Of a stretch of DNA of 64,000 nucleotides, positions 21,603-32,035 are shown one piece after another. Source of the stretch: Siphonodentalium dalli (taxonomy: Eukaryota > Mollusca > Scaphopoda > Gadilida > Siphonodentaliidae). Both the position numbers and the translations under genes were made by a program. Location of the stretch: assembly GCA_032622095.1 (NCBI GenBank), contig CP136065.1, positions 154,821,577 to 154,885,576 of the forward strand. Reading direction: 5' to 3'. Under the pieces are notes generated by a model, which saw nothing but the letters and a program-made list of their open reading frames with translations, was not told the DNA's origin and did not search any database. The stretch's first letter is position 1. The number at the start of each line of letters is the position of its first letter.

Positions 21603-21969
21603 CAAGCCTGAGTTTAGTGTGCCTGTCATTTGCAGAATGAGGTTCCCAGAGGGTGAATTAAGTGATGTTATCCCGCATAGCGGGCTAGCATCATTAAATT
21701 TCACCACAGGGGACCTCATTCTGCTTAGGCCTCATCTACTCTGGAATGTTTCTTAATTATCAAATTTCTATAGACACTTCTTCACATAGATTATATAACT
21801 TTTTTAGTATAGTTTCTCTATATCCCCAAATTGGCAGAATCGAGGATTTGGGAAGTTCAATCTGAGTCAATGTCTCCCAAAGCAGATGAAGCAGCGCAGA
21901 ATGAGGTCCCCAGAGGGTGAATTTGGTGATGCTAGCCCACTATGTGTTGGAATCCTATAATCAGGCTTG
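21603..21969. mobile_element. hAT-like MITE, CAAGCCTGAG family, perfect 8 bp TSD
   Basis: Termini are CAAGCCTGAGTTTAGTGTGC and CAGGCTTG. ACTAGAAC is present exactly on both sides (21595-21602, 21970-21977). Inside, GAGGTTCCCAGAGGGTGAAT pairs with CACCACAGGGGACCTCATTC around a GGGCTAGC centre; a third block lies at 21900-21930. The right arm is partly deleted. This copy defines the family boundaries used for the copies at 562, 1076, 1670 and 54756. Confidence 0.88.
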
Positions 21970-21984
21970 ACTAGAACTACAAGA

Positions 21985-22490
21985 GTTGTGAGACTTTCTT
22001 CAGCCATTTGAGGAAGTGACCAATAGGGTGAAACAAGAAAACAATGCCAGTACTTTGTTGAAAATTTTGCACGGATAGCCGTGTTATTTTTTTTTATCAC
22101 CACCCCCAATTTTGTCCTATTTTCATATATTTTCAACTGATATATGCTGGTATTTTTTTATTTGCATGTGTTTCCAATACATTCTGCTGACAGGATTTAA
22201 AAAAATATTCTACAAGTTATGCCCATGAGCCCATGAATTACGTAAAATGTAGATTTTGGGAAAAGTTTACCTACATGTACCCCTTACGAGTTGTTCATCC
22301 AATTTATCTGCTTTAATCACAAGTCACATTGCCCCCAGGTGAACTAGACATTGTCAAATGACCCCTCCACTGCAGGTAAATAAACCAGGGTGAATTGAGA
22401 GTTTTTATGTTTTTTTAAAGCTAACTTGAAATGAATGATTAGGGATTGATCCCTAACAGTTTTATTTGGTTTCAAGATTATTATAGATGT
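21985..22490. other. Unassigned
   Basis: I see no gene, hairpin or named repeat here. The short frame at 21867-22136 overlaps the MITE end and is not real coding sequence. Confidence 0.4.
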
Positions 22491-22492
22491 AA

Positions 22493-22998
22493 ACTAGAGG
22501 TGTGACTGTCCCAATGGGACTACGGATACCCCCCTGTTTTTAAAATACTAAGATGTTTCACATGTCAGTAAACATTTAGTTAAAATAATAAATTAACAGT
22601 TCCCATTGCAGGTGTACAACCATAACCCTAATCTTAAACCTATTGACCGAAAAATGTAGGAATAAAAGCTAGGACAAAATTATGTATGTTGCGAAAAAAA
22701 TTCTAAGTCGAAAAAGGGGAATAACTCCACACAAAAAATGTCGGACAGACGTCATAATCACAGGTGCACAGGTTCCCATGGTGGTTGATGTCTGTGCCAA
22801 GTTTTAAAAAAATTGACAAAAAAATGTAGGAATAAAAGCTCGGAAAAAGTATACATGTTGAGAAAAATTTCTAAGTCGAAAAAGGGGGGATAACTCCACC
22901 AAAAAAAGTCCGACAGACGTCATAATCGCAGGTTCCCATGGTGGTTGATGGCTGTGCCAAGTTTCACGGAAATTGATCAAAAAACAACTGAGAAAAAC
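22493..22998. repeat. Family G repeat, copy 1 (truncated)
   Basis: It begins CTAGAGGTGTGACTGTCCCA and carries internal units of about 165-190 bp with TGTAGGAATAAAAGCT, TCTAAGTCGAAAAAGGGG, ATAACTCCAC and CAGACGTCATAATC. It breaks off after ACTGAGAAAAAC, where half of a CAGTAATGC-type MITE (22999-23077) begins. Confidence 0.7.
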
Positions 22999-23077
22999 GC
23001 CATATTTCCGACTAAATCCTGAAAAGTTACCCATAATTCTGCTGTGGTTAAGAAGTCGATTAATTAGAGCATTACTG
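22999..23077. mobile_element. CAGTAATGC MITE, right arm only
   Basis: GCCATATTTCCGACTAAATC ... AATTCTGCTGTGGTTAAGAA ... GAGCATTACTG followed by TA is the right arm of the fold-back element seen complete at 26036-26189. The left arm is missing, and a family G unit sits in its place. Confidence 0.6.
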
Positions 23078-23203
23078 TACGTCCTGTACCCATGCAGCAC
23101 CTTGTTCAGATGCTCTAATATGGCATTGGTACTCTTTAATAGTTGCCTAATAATCATGATGGCCTAATGACAGGGAATTTAGGTTGAAATTAATAATAGT
23201 GAT

Positions 23204-23974
23204 AACTAGAGGTGTGACTGTCCCAATGGGACTATGGATACCCCCCTGTTTTTAAAATACTAAAATGTTTCACATGTCAGTAAACATTTAGTTAAAATTA
23301 TAAAATAACAGTTCCCATTGCAGGTGTACAACCATAACCCTAATCTTAAACCTATTGACCAAAAAATGTAGGAATAAAAGCTTGGACAAAATTATGTATG
23401 TTGCGAAAACAATTCTAAGTCGAAAAAGGGGAATAACTCCACACAAAATATGTCGGACAGACGTCATAATCGCAGGTGCACAGGTTCCCATGGTACTAAA
23501 TATCAGTGCCAAGATTAAAAAACATTGACCGAAAAATGTAGGAATAAAAGCTCGGACAAAATTATGCATGTTGCAAAAAAAGTTTCTAAGTCGAAAAAGG
23601 GGGATAACTCCACCAAAAAATGTTGGACAGATGTCATAATCGCAGGTGCACAAGTTCCCATGGTACTAAATATATGTGCCACGTTTAAAAAAAATTGACC
23701 ATAAAATGTAGGAATAAAAGCTCGGACAAAAGTATACATGTTGCGAAAAATTTCTAAGTAAAAAAAGGGGGGATAACTCCACCAAAAAAAGTCCGACAGA
23801 CGTCATAATCGCAGGTGCACAGGTTCCCATAGTGGTTGATGTCTGTGCCAAGTTTCACGTAAATTGATAAAAAAACGACTGAGAAAAACTCAGGACAAAT
23901 TTGTGTCCACGGACGACGGACAAGCTGACTCCAGTATACCCCCCCCCCCCAACTTCATTGCGGGGGGTATAAAA
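23204..23974. repeat. Family G repeat, copy 2 (full length)
   Basis: It starts AACTAGAGGTGTGACTGTCC and has four internal units of roughly 165-185 bp. The end is CGGACGACGGACAAGCTGAC, a run of C residues and GCGGGGGGTATAA. AATAATAGTGAT flanks it (23192-23203 and 23975-23986), a possible 12 bp target duplication, although that motif is also the body of the surrounding repeat. Frames on the - strand across it are repeat translations, not genes. Confidence 0.7.
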
Positions 23975-24539
23975 AATAATAGTGATCGTTGGGAATTTTC
24001 TCCAAAATTAATAATCGTGCTGACACTATTATTATATAGGCTCCTTCGAGTAGTTGGATAGACCGATCACGACACAATGGAGAAAGAAGGTTGCAACATG
24101 CATTATATTTTAGCAATTCAACATACAGTACTGCCAGGGTGTCTGTTTTTGAACCCTTTATCCATATTAGAAAGCAATAACCATCAATAATGCATGTACC
24201 ATGTGGCATGTGTGTATCATGTATTATCACAAATGTAAACAGTGTTGCTGTCAGTATGCTGACAAGTGTCCACTGGACACTTTCACTTGGCTGTCAAATG
24301 AGTTTCCAGATTTCAGCCTGAAATAGATTTGTAATAACAGATAAACCTGACATGCAGCTCTATCTCCACAATATGTTTTGGATAAAATGAATGATTGTAT
24401 AGATAGTACATGCTTTCTACATATATATATCAGGGGTCGATTCAGGGATTGACCCAGGATTTCCACAATGCAGGGACCATGATCCACTGACAGGGGGCGG
24501 CTATAGCTACCGGGCAGACCACTGCAGACCTCCCCAACA

Positions 24540-24540
<1 letters not shown>

Positions 24541-24571
<31 letters not shown>
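24541..24571. repeat. 31-base poly-G run
   Basis: A run of 31 G residues is followed 20 bases later by a second G run and a C run (24587-24616). These could form quadruplexes or hairpins. Long homopolymers are error-prone in sequencing, so the length is doubtful. The surrounding 24430-24630 has CAGGGG-like and CCCCTG-like ends but no target duplication. Confidence 0.6.
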
Positions 24572-24639
24572 CTAACCCTCCACAACAGGGGGGGGGGGGC
24601 TGTAGCCCCCCCCCTGATCCCTCCCCTGGATTGATTTCA

Positions 24640-25330
24640 TTTTTTTAATTTGCATAGCATTTTTCTGCACTGGGTATATTTTGTATAGCATTCCCTACCA
24701 ATACATGTTTTTTCATTCTAAACTGGTTAGCAGAAATTGGAAATAGCATCGCAACGACATTCAACATAAATTTAAAATATAATTTCCCCTTTGCTTGTTC
24801 CATCTACTTGTAGGTCGCTGAATCAGATGTGTTATCGGGATAAGTTTTCAAACTCAGTCACTGGGTCCATCCTAATCATTGTGCATTACATTCCCAGTAA
24901 CCCCTATAGTGTTTGGGGGGTTTATTTCTTTGCTATACTGGGGTATTATAGTCTCCTGTATGTTCCAAGAGATACTAGTATTGGGCATATGAGGGTGATT
25001 TGGCATCGATCTTGGTTGTTTGGTACTAGTTCATACAGGTGTACCAGGAAATTAGTAATCAGTACGCTAGGTAATGGCACCCTGGTATAATGGGGTAATG
25101 AACAGTGTAATTTCAGACAGTGTCTCAAGTCACCCCAGGTATGTCATAATCTTACTTAGTTCAAAAATTAAAAAATCTTAAATAATATATACAATATGAA
25201 GACCTATTAAAAGGGTTTTATAACCCTTTCCATTATGATTTTATTTCAACAATATTCAGTATATTTAATATTGCAATTCCTCAAAAAGGACCAAAATAAA
25301 ACTGATACTCTACCCTAAGGTGCCCAATAA
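24640..25330. other. Unassigned
   Basis: The + frame at 24791-25090 has no recognisable motif and no splice context. I see no named repeat. Confidence 0.35.
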
Positions 25331-25334
25331 AAAT

Positions 25335-25680
25335 GGCAATAATAGTGATGGCCTAATAATAGTGATTAGCAAGACTTTTGGCTAAAATCCACAATAGTGA
25401 TGACAATTTCACACAATGTCTCTTTGCCACATAATAGCGATAGTGGGAAGTTTTATCCAAAAATAATAGTGTCAACACTATTTATATTAGGCACCTGAAA
25501 GTACTAGTACCTACAAGGTCTCAGGTGCCTAATAATAGTGTCAGCACAATTCATAATTTGGGAGAAAATTCCCAATGATCACTATTATTTGGCATTGCCA
25601 TCACTATTATTAATTTCAGCCTAAATCCCCACCCATCACTGTTTTTAAGCCATCACAATTATTAGGCACCTGAGAGCACG
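25335..25680. repeat. AATAATAGTG fold-back cluster
   Basis: Forward AATAATAGTGAT and inverted ATCACTATTATT motifs alternate, with a central GGCACCTGAAAG...CTCAGGTGCC palindrome. Related fragments are at 23150-23203 and 23975-24060, the flanks of family G copy 2. No coding content. Confidence 0.6.
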
Positions 25681-25710
25681 CCTATGGGTGAATGTGATAA
25701 GCCTCTGTTT

Positions 25711-25847
25711 TCAATGATAGGCCACGAGCCAGTTGGGCAGCACTTGTGATAATGTTATAGAGTCACCGTTTGAACAGTCTTCCAGCAACATGTTTGCACT
25801 ATCTTTTCCTGACCTGAGTGATGGCTCAGCCAGCAATTCTGATAGAC
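25711..25847 (-). CDS. Candidate terminal exon of an unrecognised gene
   Basis: Read from 25847 on the - strand after a CTACAG, the frame is LSELLAEPSLRSGKDSANML, then a stretch ending LPNWLVAYH and TGA at 25713-25711. The composition looks like real protein, unlike the repeat-derived frames around it. An acceptor at TACAG|GTC supplies the two bases needed by the one-base overhang of the exon at 31062-31122; spliced together they would give a 65-residue protein. The acceptor has a weak pyrimidine tract. A second acceptor 18 bases upstream (CATCAG|GCTGGC) keeps this frame only with a phase-0 donor, so an intervening exon is possible. I do not recognise the protein. Confidence 0.3.
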
Positions 25848-26035
25848 CTGTAGATTTGCCAGCCTGATGATCCCAATAAATTTTAAATATACATATACAC
25901 ACTCAATTTGACTCAAATATGAACCACATAGGAAGGGAACATTTCTAAACATTATTACTGGTGTGTTTAATGTATTTGGATCCCATGAGTAGACCTAAAT
26001 TTAAAGGTCATGGAACCCCGTATTGATATACGGTA

Positions 26036-26189
26036 CAGTAATGCCCTAAATAATCAACTCCTTTACCACAGCAGAATTATGGGTAATTTTCCTCAGGATT
26101 TAGACTGAGAGCCATATTTCCGACTAAATCCTGAAAAATTACCCATAATTCTTCTGTGGTTAAGGAGTTGATTATTTAGGGCATTACTG
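26036..26189. mobile_element. CAGTAATGC fold-back MITE with TA target
   Basis: It is nearly a perfect inverted repeat: CAGTAATGCCCTAAATAATC ... GATTATTTAGGGCATTACTG, with AATTATGGGTAA / TTACCCATAATT inside. TA precedes (26034-26035) and follows (26190-26191), as expected for Tc1/mariner-type MITEs. Related copies are at 22999-23077, 56211-56427 and 56604-56687. Confidence 0.8.
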
Positions 26190-26199
26190 TATGGTGAGA

Positions 26200-27185
26200 A
26201 TTCACTTCAGGAGAATAGAGATTAGTTGAAGAACTGATAAACTGGATGTTTACACCCCTGTCGAATGATACCAGATGAAAAGTACATCATTTCACCTGTG
26301 ACAATAGAGGTTCTTTTCTAAATTACATAACACACACTTAGATATCTACTCTTGAGTACCTAATAGTAGTACAGATCGGAATAATAGCACAAGGTGGAAC
26401 ATTTTAATAAAGTACAGGTCGGAATAATAGTACAGGGTGCACCGGTACATCCATAAAAAAGTACCAGATATCTGCTATTCTAGTACCCGTATATACCGGT
26501 AGTTTATTGTAAATGTTAGAAATAGACAATATTGATTCCTATCCTGATGAATACAACAAAACACTATCGGAAAGCACCCCCTATTATGAACACAATAACC
26601 CAAGTCCCTTAACTATCGCGCTATAAATAAGCCGAAACATAAATAGATAATACCTCCACAGGCTAGCAAGGAAATCAAGTCCTGTACATGGTGTAATTTG
26701 GGTCGGGCTAAGGTTTATATATAATAATGTATATATTACAGTTGTGATTAAAGTTATTAGTTTTCAATTGAAGCTTTTAAAAATGATTTAGTAAATACAT
26801 TGTCATAGTCGGCGCCTTATGACCGGGATATTGTATAGACTGTGTCGCTAGAGTGCTAATTTATTTGTAGGCCACTAACCACGCAGCGAATTGTTATCAG
26901 AGTCCTCCGGCAAGATTGTTTTGGGGACACAATATAAATTAAAACAAAACGCTCTTTATTGCCACACATAGTCGGCAAGATTGTTTTGGATGCGCATAGT
27001 TCTCAATATATGTATATTTATTGCCCTAATATATACATGATTCATAACTATGAACATAAACTTATCATATCATATTTTTGCTAATGAATGGCGTGATATA
27101 AGTTAATAAACCACACAATAATGAACCAAATAATTTGTGTTATACCGCGTTACAATAAATTAAAACGAAACTCTCTTTATGGTCA
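26200..27185. other. Unassigned, with a short direct repeat
   Basis: ATAAATTAAAACAAAACGCTCTTTAT (26935-26960) and ATAAATTAAAACGAAACTCTCTTTAT (27154-27179) are related direct repeats, quoted in parts: the shared core is ATAAATTAAAAC and CTCTTTAT. GTACAG(A/G)TCGGAATAATAG repeats near 26370 and 26415. No gene is visible. Confidence 0.4.
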
Positions 27186-27189
27186 TGTG

Positions 27190-29250
27190 TACAACTAAGG
27201 CTGAATAGGTCATTGTCGCATGGTTTCGAGCAAAAAGACACCCAGGATATCTCAAACGGGCAAAAAGACACCCAGGGTGTCCCAAACAAGCAAAATGACA
27301 CCCAGGATCTGAAAGTCTCACCCAGGCCTGGCCCTTTGAAATTGGAAGGAGGGCAATGATCGCCCTCCTTAATTTGTCCCAGGAGGGCTATTTTATCTGA
27401 CCATATGATGCGAAGCATCATCCGAGTCTCGCAGAGGCGAGCGGGGGTGAGTTTGAGAGGGGGTGTCCCCCTCTGATGATTAGGGGGGTCCGGGGGTCCT
27501 CCCCGGGAAATTTTTAATATGTAGTGTCCCTGAGAGCGATTCTGGCATATATTTGTGGATTTTGTTCAGTGTTTCTTGAGGGAAAAAATGTAGTTTTGTG
27601 TGACCCACATTATGTGAGTAAAGGGGGGATGCCCTATAGCAGAAGAGTCCACAATTAGAGGTACCATGTCTTACCCACCGGAAGCTGACATAAGCTAATG
27701 ATAGGTAGAGCACTCTGCTGTATAGGCAGTTTCTGATATAGTCATAAAGAGTAGGAAAATAAAAGATAGCAGAAACCCAGAGAACACATACAAATTTCGT
27801 GTTATGAATTATATTTCATAATAATATTTAATTTAATCATTGTATGATCAAAGTTATGTGAAAAAGAAATAATCAAAAAAGCGATGTCCCCTGGTCATTT
27901 CTGTAAATTTAGAACCCGTGAGGTCTCCATGTCGTTACTGTACATTTATTAACCACGAGTTTCCCAGTCCGGATCCCCCGTCTTTGTAAAATAATTGCGC
28001 TTAACATGTATATGCATATGTAAACCATAATATTTATATACTTATTAAAAGATACCAACACTGAAATAATTTTTTTTTTTTATACTTACGCGAGGAGGGC
28101 GATAGGCGCCCTCCTTATTTTAATTTCAGGCGGGGGGAAGCGGGCGAGGGCGATCGCCCGCCTTAAAAGGCCAGGCCTGTCTCACCAAACAACAGGAATT
28201 TTGTTTAGACGTCTGCTATTAATATTATGATAATTAATTGTTTGTGATCGGTGTGAAATATCAACGAAATTTAAATGGGCTTTGAGTCTGACTGGCAGCG
28301 CAGTTCCGCATTCTTGATATTAATTGGACCAATATTAACTCTTTCGCTGCCACCCCGCCACACGGACATACTCCCCAGTGCCAAGCATTCTGGGTGTAAA
28401 TACAAGTATTTTATGTATATGTGGGTATAATGCAATGACTATCGGGTAATTGTCGGTGTATTTAGTTGAAACTTCACATGTGGGTATATATGACAATGAC
28501 CTATCACCTGCCCCGACGTGGAGACCCATTCAAGGTCAAAGCCTTTGGGTCACGTGCCATTGGCGGCCATCTTGGATTTGCTTTAATTTATGTTTTTCGG
28601 TAATTTTTTTCAATTCATATATGATTAAATGTTTGTTTTTTGTTCTATTGTTCTATCCCATTAATAAATGGTTCACCAGTTAATCATATACCGGCTACTA
28701 TTCCATATTTTTCACCGACCTCATTCCGACAGAATTTTTGGACGCTAAACTGATCAGCAGAAAGGAGACCGCCAAGTCAATTATGATGTTTATTTTCCAC
28801 TCATATATCGCATCCCATGCACCAAAAGTTAATTTGTCAATGGTATATTCTGGCTCGGACTGTACTCCTAGAACTTCAGGAGTAGCATGACTTTGACTGA
28901 CCTTTCTTCTAAATTGTCAGCGCACACCAGCACTCTACATAAAATAAATGAACCCCCGTTGTAATGCAACAAAACAATATAATTACGACCCGTAAACCAG
29001 GTGCACCCCCGAACTCACATAAATGCGTATTTGGCAGCGACTGGGTAACTCGCATTTATGCGAGCTTGGCATCGAAAGAGTTAATAGCAGACAACTAAAC
29101 AAAATTCCCGTTGTTTGGTGAGACTTTGAGATCCTGGGTGTCATTTTGCTTGTTTGGGACACCCTGGGTGTCTTTTTGCCAGTTTGAGAGATCCTGGGTG
29201 TCTTTTTGCTCGAAATCATGTGACAATGACCTAAATTCAGCATAACTAAG
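27190..29250. repeat. Large fold-back element, interrupted in its left arm
   Basis: The left arm (27190-27322 continued at 28187-28235) and right arm (29083-29243) are reverse complements. Shared phrases are GCAAAAAGACACCCAGG, GTGTCCCAAACAAGC, AAGTCTCACC and GTCTGCTATTAA. The loop is about 0.85 kb. AACTCTTTCG and CGAAAGAGTT mark an inner palindrome at 28338 and 29073. The left arm is split by the element at 27323-28179. Frames over the arms are not genes. Confidence 0.7.
27323..28179. mobile_element. CAGGCCTGGCC-end DNA element, 7 bp TSD
   Basis: Its ends are CAGGCCTGGCC and GGCCAGGCCTG, followed inwards by GGAGGGC / GCCCGCC and internal AGGAGGGC...GCCCTCCT hairpins. TCTCACC flanks both sides (27316-27322, 28180-28186). 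The intact right arm of the host fold-back supplies the empty site AAGTCTCACCAAAC with a single TCTCACC, so the duplication is directly proven. Internally GAGAGGGGGTGTCCCCCTCT matches the fragment at 6880-7085. No protein is visible. Confidence 0.88.
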
Positions 29251-29254
29251 GGCA

Positions 29255-31055
29255 TCTGGAAACTGTACTGTTACATAGAATGTTTTCGAGATGATCAATG
29301 TCTATTATATATAACTTTGCAAGTCTTCGCATACATGTACATGTATGCAATCTTAATGTGAATATAATCTATATAATATAACTTGGACTATCCCGGTAAC
29401 GAAAAGACGAGAAACACGAGTATGGTACATGTTTTTATAGATAACTGTGAGTAATAATATACGATAATTTAAGTGCGCGAAATAATATACAATTATTTAT
29501 TAATACATCGTGGAAGAATATACTTAATAATATTCCAAAGTCTTCATCTTATAGAGCCTACACAAAATGCAAACATGGCTTTATAGTGACAACACATCGT
29601 GATACATATAATAACACTCCAAAGACGTTTTATTTATGAGAACTATGATGTATTTTGGCGAAGCTGTTGCATTCGCAATCTTCAAAATTAGCTGCAATCA
29701 AATTCATGATTGCTTTGCGCGTGAAAACTTTATATGCAATTGATGCAAGTGATCGCGACGATCACATGACTTCGTCTACAACACAAAATCATCGGCTAAC
29801 ATCGAAATTTGTTTTAATTGATATAAAAATAAGATTAGCGGCCGAATATTAGATTATATGTGCATAATGGTAATTATATATAAATACAATTATCGGTATA
29901 TTGAAAGAAAATAATAATATTGTTTCAGGATCATATTCTTTTAACTGCAGGATAACTTCTATTTTTGAGCATTTCATACTGAAAATTGAAAGAATTTGAA
30001 AGAATTATGTAGGTGAACCACAGGTTCACATATTGGACATGACGAAAAATTAATAAACGTGTAGGGCCAAATAAGGATTCTTCAGGTGCGAATTTCGTCA
30101 GGAAAAATATAAATGTGCATGTATGACTATTATGCCCTCGAGAGTATGGATGATGGAAAATATTTAACCGATAACATCCCACCTGAGGTCACAGAAGTCT
30201 GGACTTTCCTGGATGTCCATTCTGAATTTCTGTTGTCGGTGATAACTCTAACAGACAATATTATTGATTTGGTGGAATAACTCTGGCAGTGAATGACCTG
30301 TTTACACCAGACTGACGATAAAGGCTCATGCACTTCTGGTTAATTGAATATGGTTTATAACTACGGTACCAACTAGTCTTGCATACTAGTTTAGTAGTAT
30401 GAGTGCATGCAGGTTAACTTAACATGTACACCCTTCTGTCCCTAGATATTACATTCAACATTGGCATTAAATGTACTCTACATAGGCCCATGTATACCCC
30501 ACTGTAACTATAGTGTTGTATACAAGTATAGCTAGAGCCTATAACCCGAAAACCGTGAGGCTGTAAAACGATCAGTTGTTTACAGCAAACATTAATTTCA
30601 ATAATTTGGCAATTAAAGTCATGGTGCCCTGGACTGGATGACTCGTCCACCTTGACTTGCACAATGACCTATTTATTGGTTCACTCCATGATTTGACCTG
30701 GAAAACCCAGACTAGTATGTCCCATTTAGATGGAGGTAATTTAGACCACCTTTCTTGGATGACACGGGTACAATTTCATATTTAAATCGAAAATTGCATT
30801 GACTCCATAACAAGACGAGTAAACCCAGTTGTCATGACTGTTCTCAGACTATTTATTGACATTAACCCACGCAAATTCTTAACTCGAACACGATGACCCA
30901 GTTTCAAAACAAAGCTTGAAGCCGGGTAAAAATGAATTTTACAGCGTTGTACAGAAATAAATCCCCAGTCGAATTGCCAGTTCGTCTAAGAAATCAAGCC
31001 TCTTAGCCCTTCTACTCCTAAGTCTCCTTCAGCTTGGAAAATAAAACACTAACGT
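29255..31055. other. Unassigned; intronic if the minus-strand gene is real
   Basis: Several short frames (30130-30333, 30414-30662 on the - strand) have neither recognisable motifs nor in-phase splice sites. One stretch, 30183-30297 on the - strand, is bounded by TAAACAG and CTCAG|GTGGGA, but its frame does not continue the exon at 31062-31122. No named repeats apart from a partial duplication near 29520-29630 (ATATTCCAAAGTC / ACACTCCAAAGAC). Confidence 0.35.
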
Positions 31056-31061
31056 ACTTAC

Positions 31062-31122
31062 CAGACGGGACACTCGAGCTCTCCCCGTCCATGGCTGCTG
31101 CTTCTGACCGAGTTTCATCCAT
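31062..31122 (-). CDS. First coding exon of an unrecognised minus-strand gene
   Basis: On the - strand an ATG at 31122-31120 opens MDETRSEAAAMDGESSSVPS, followed by one G and then the donor GTAAGTAC. The start context is strong (A at -3, G at +4), and an in-frame stop lies 18 bases upstream, so this is the true first Met of the frame. The peptide is acidic, Ser/Ala-rich and probably disordered. The gene would run towards lower coordinates; 25711-25847 is a phase-compatible candidate for a later exon. Its start faces away from FERRY3, about 4.4 kb from the first FERRY3 coding exon, so the two may be a divergent pair. I do not recognise the product. Confidence 0.55.
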
Positions 31123-31124
31123 TC

Positions 31125-32030
31125 TTATTTGGTGACCTACTTAAACCAGACATTCCCAGAATTCATTTGCCAAAATGGACGCGTCCATAAGGGGCGTTTA
31201 CAATTTTTTCTTATGTAAACAAATCAGTTCTATATGGCATAATGCTTCTTGTACTGTTTAATATGGTTAGTTTTTGACAACCGAAAGCAAGAATTACTAC
31301 TGAGTGAAAGCTAAATTTTGGTTTGTCGACATGAATGATTTTATTTGTTGGATATTTCCTTGTTTCGGAATGTCGGAACGACGAATTTCCGATAATATTT
31401 CGTCAACCCAAACGAAATGTGAAAGATCAGACGATTCAGAGCGACCTGGCAACTGACCGCTCTTCTTTTCTTTCAAGTACCTAATAATATTGAATAAGAA
31501 TGTGTTAAATGCGAAAATGGTTTATTTTCGTGGCAGCGTTATTCATTATTCAGAGCAGAATGTCAAGTAACACGTTCGGAAATGTTCCTTTGCCGTTAGA
31601 AGGGGAGTAACTCTATTTTTCGTTCGATTTTTTCTTCTTCATGTTATGCCCAAGCCTTGCAAGTATACATGATCATAAGGGGAGGATTTCCACTGATGCT
31701 TTGCCAATTAAAAAAGTATAAAATATAATATTTTAGTACAGACATAGGCCGGATGTAAAACTTATAAAATATAGTTGAAAACTGGAGTGACACTGACAGG
31801 TCCCGCAAAAGGCCAAAATGAATAAATCACCTTTTATCAGGTCTGGGACCGGGTGAACACACGATTGTTTTTATTAGACTGATCAGTTTAAAATAGACCA
31901 ATTGGTCTTTCACCGCCTGCATGCATCCGAGATAAGGGGAGTCACTCTAAACTGTTCTATAGTTATCTTTCAACCAAAACTTAAACAAAAAATAATTCTG
32001 ATTTCTTTTGGAAGACAGGGAATAATTATT
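31125..32030. other. Unassigned upstream region of the minus-strand gene
   Basis: This may hold the promoter of the minus-strand gene and possibly the 5' non-coding exon of FERRY3, but I cannot see a TATA box or an initiator that I trust. No named repeat. Confidence 0.35.
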
Positions 32031-32035
32031 TACTG

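Noticed and set aside
22804-23851. Minus-strand frames with repeated FIPTF and TMGTCAPAIMTS
   Set aside because: The peptide repetition reflects the tandem units of family G in shifting frames, not a repeat protein.
24432-24628. CAGGGG...CCCCTG DNA element
   Set aside because: The ends resemble inverted repeats, but the flanks (ATATATAT and GATTGATT) give no target duplication, and the G and C runs make the match cheap.
30183-30297. Internal exon of the minus-strand gene
   Set aside because: Acceptor-like and donor-like sites bound it, but joining it to the exon at 31062-31122 gives a stop after about 16 codons.
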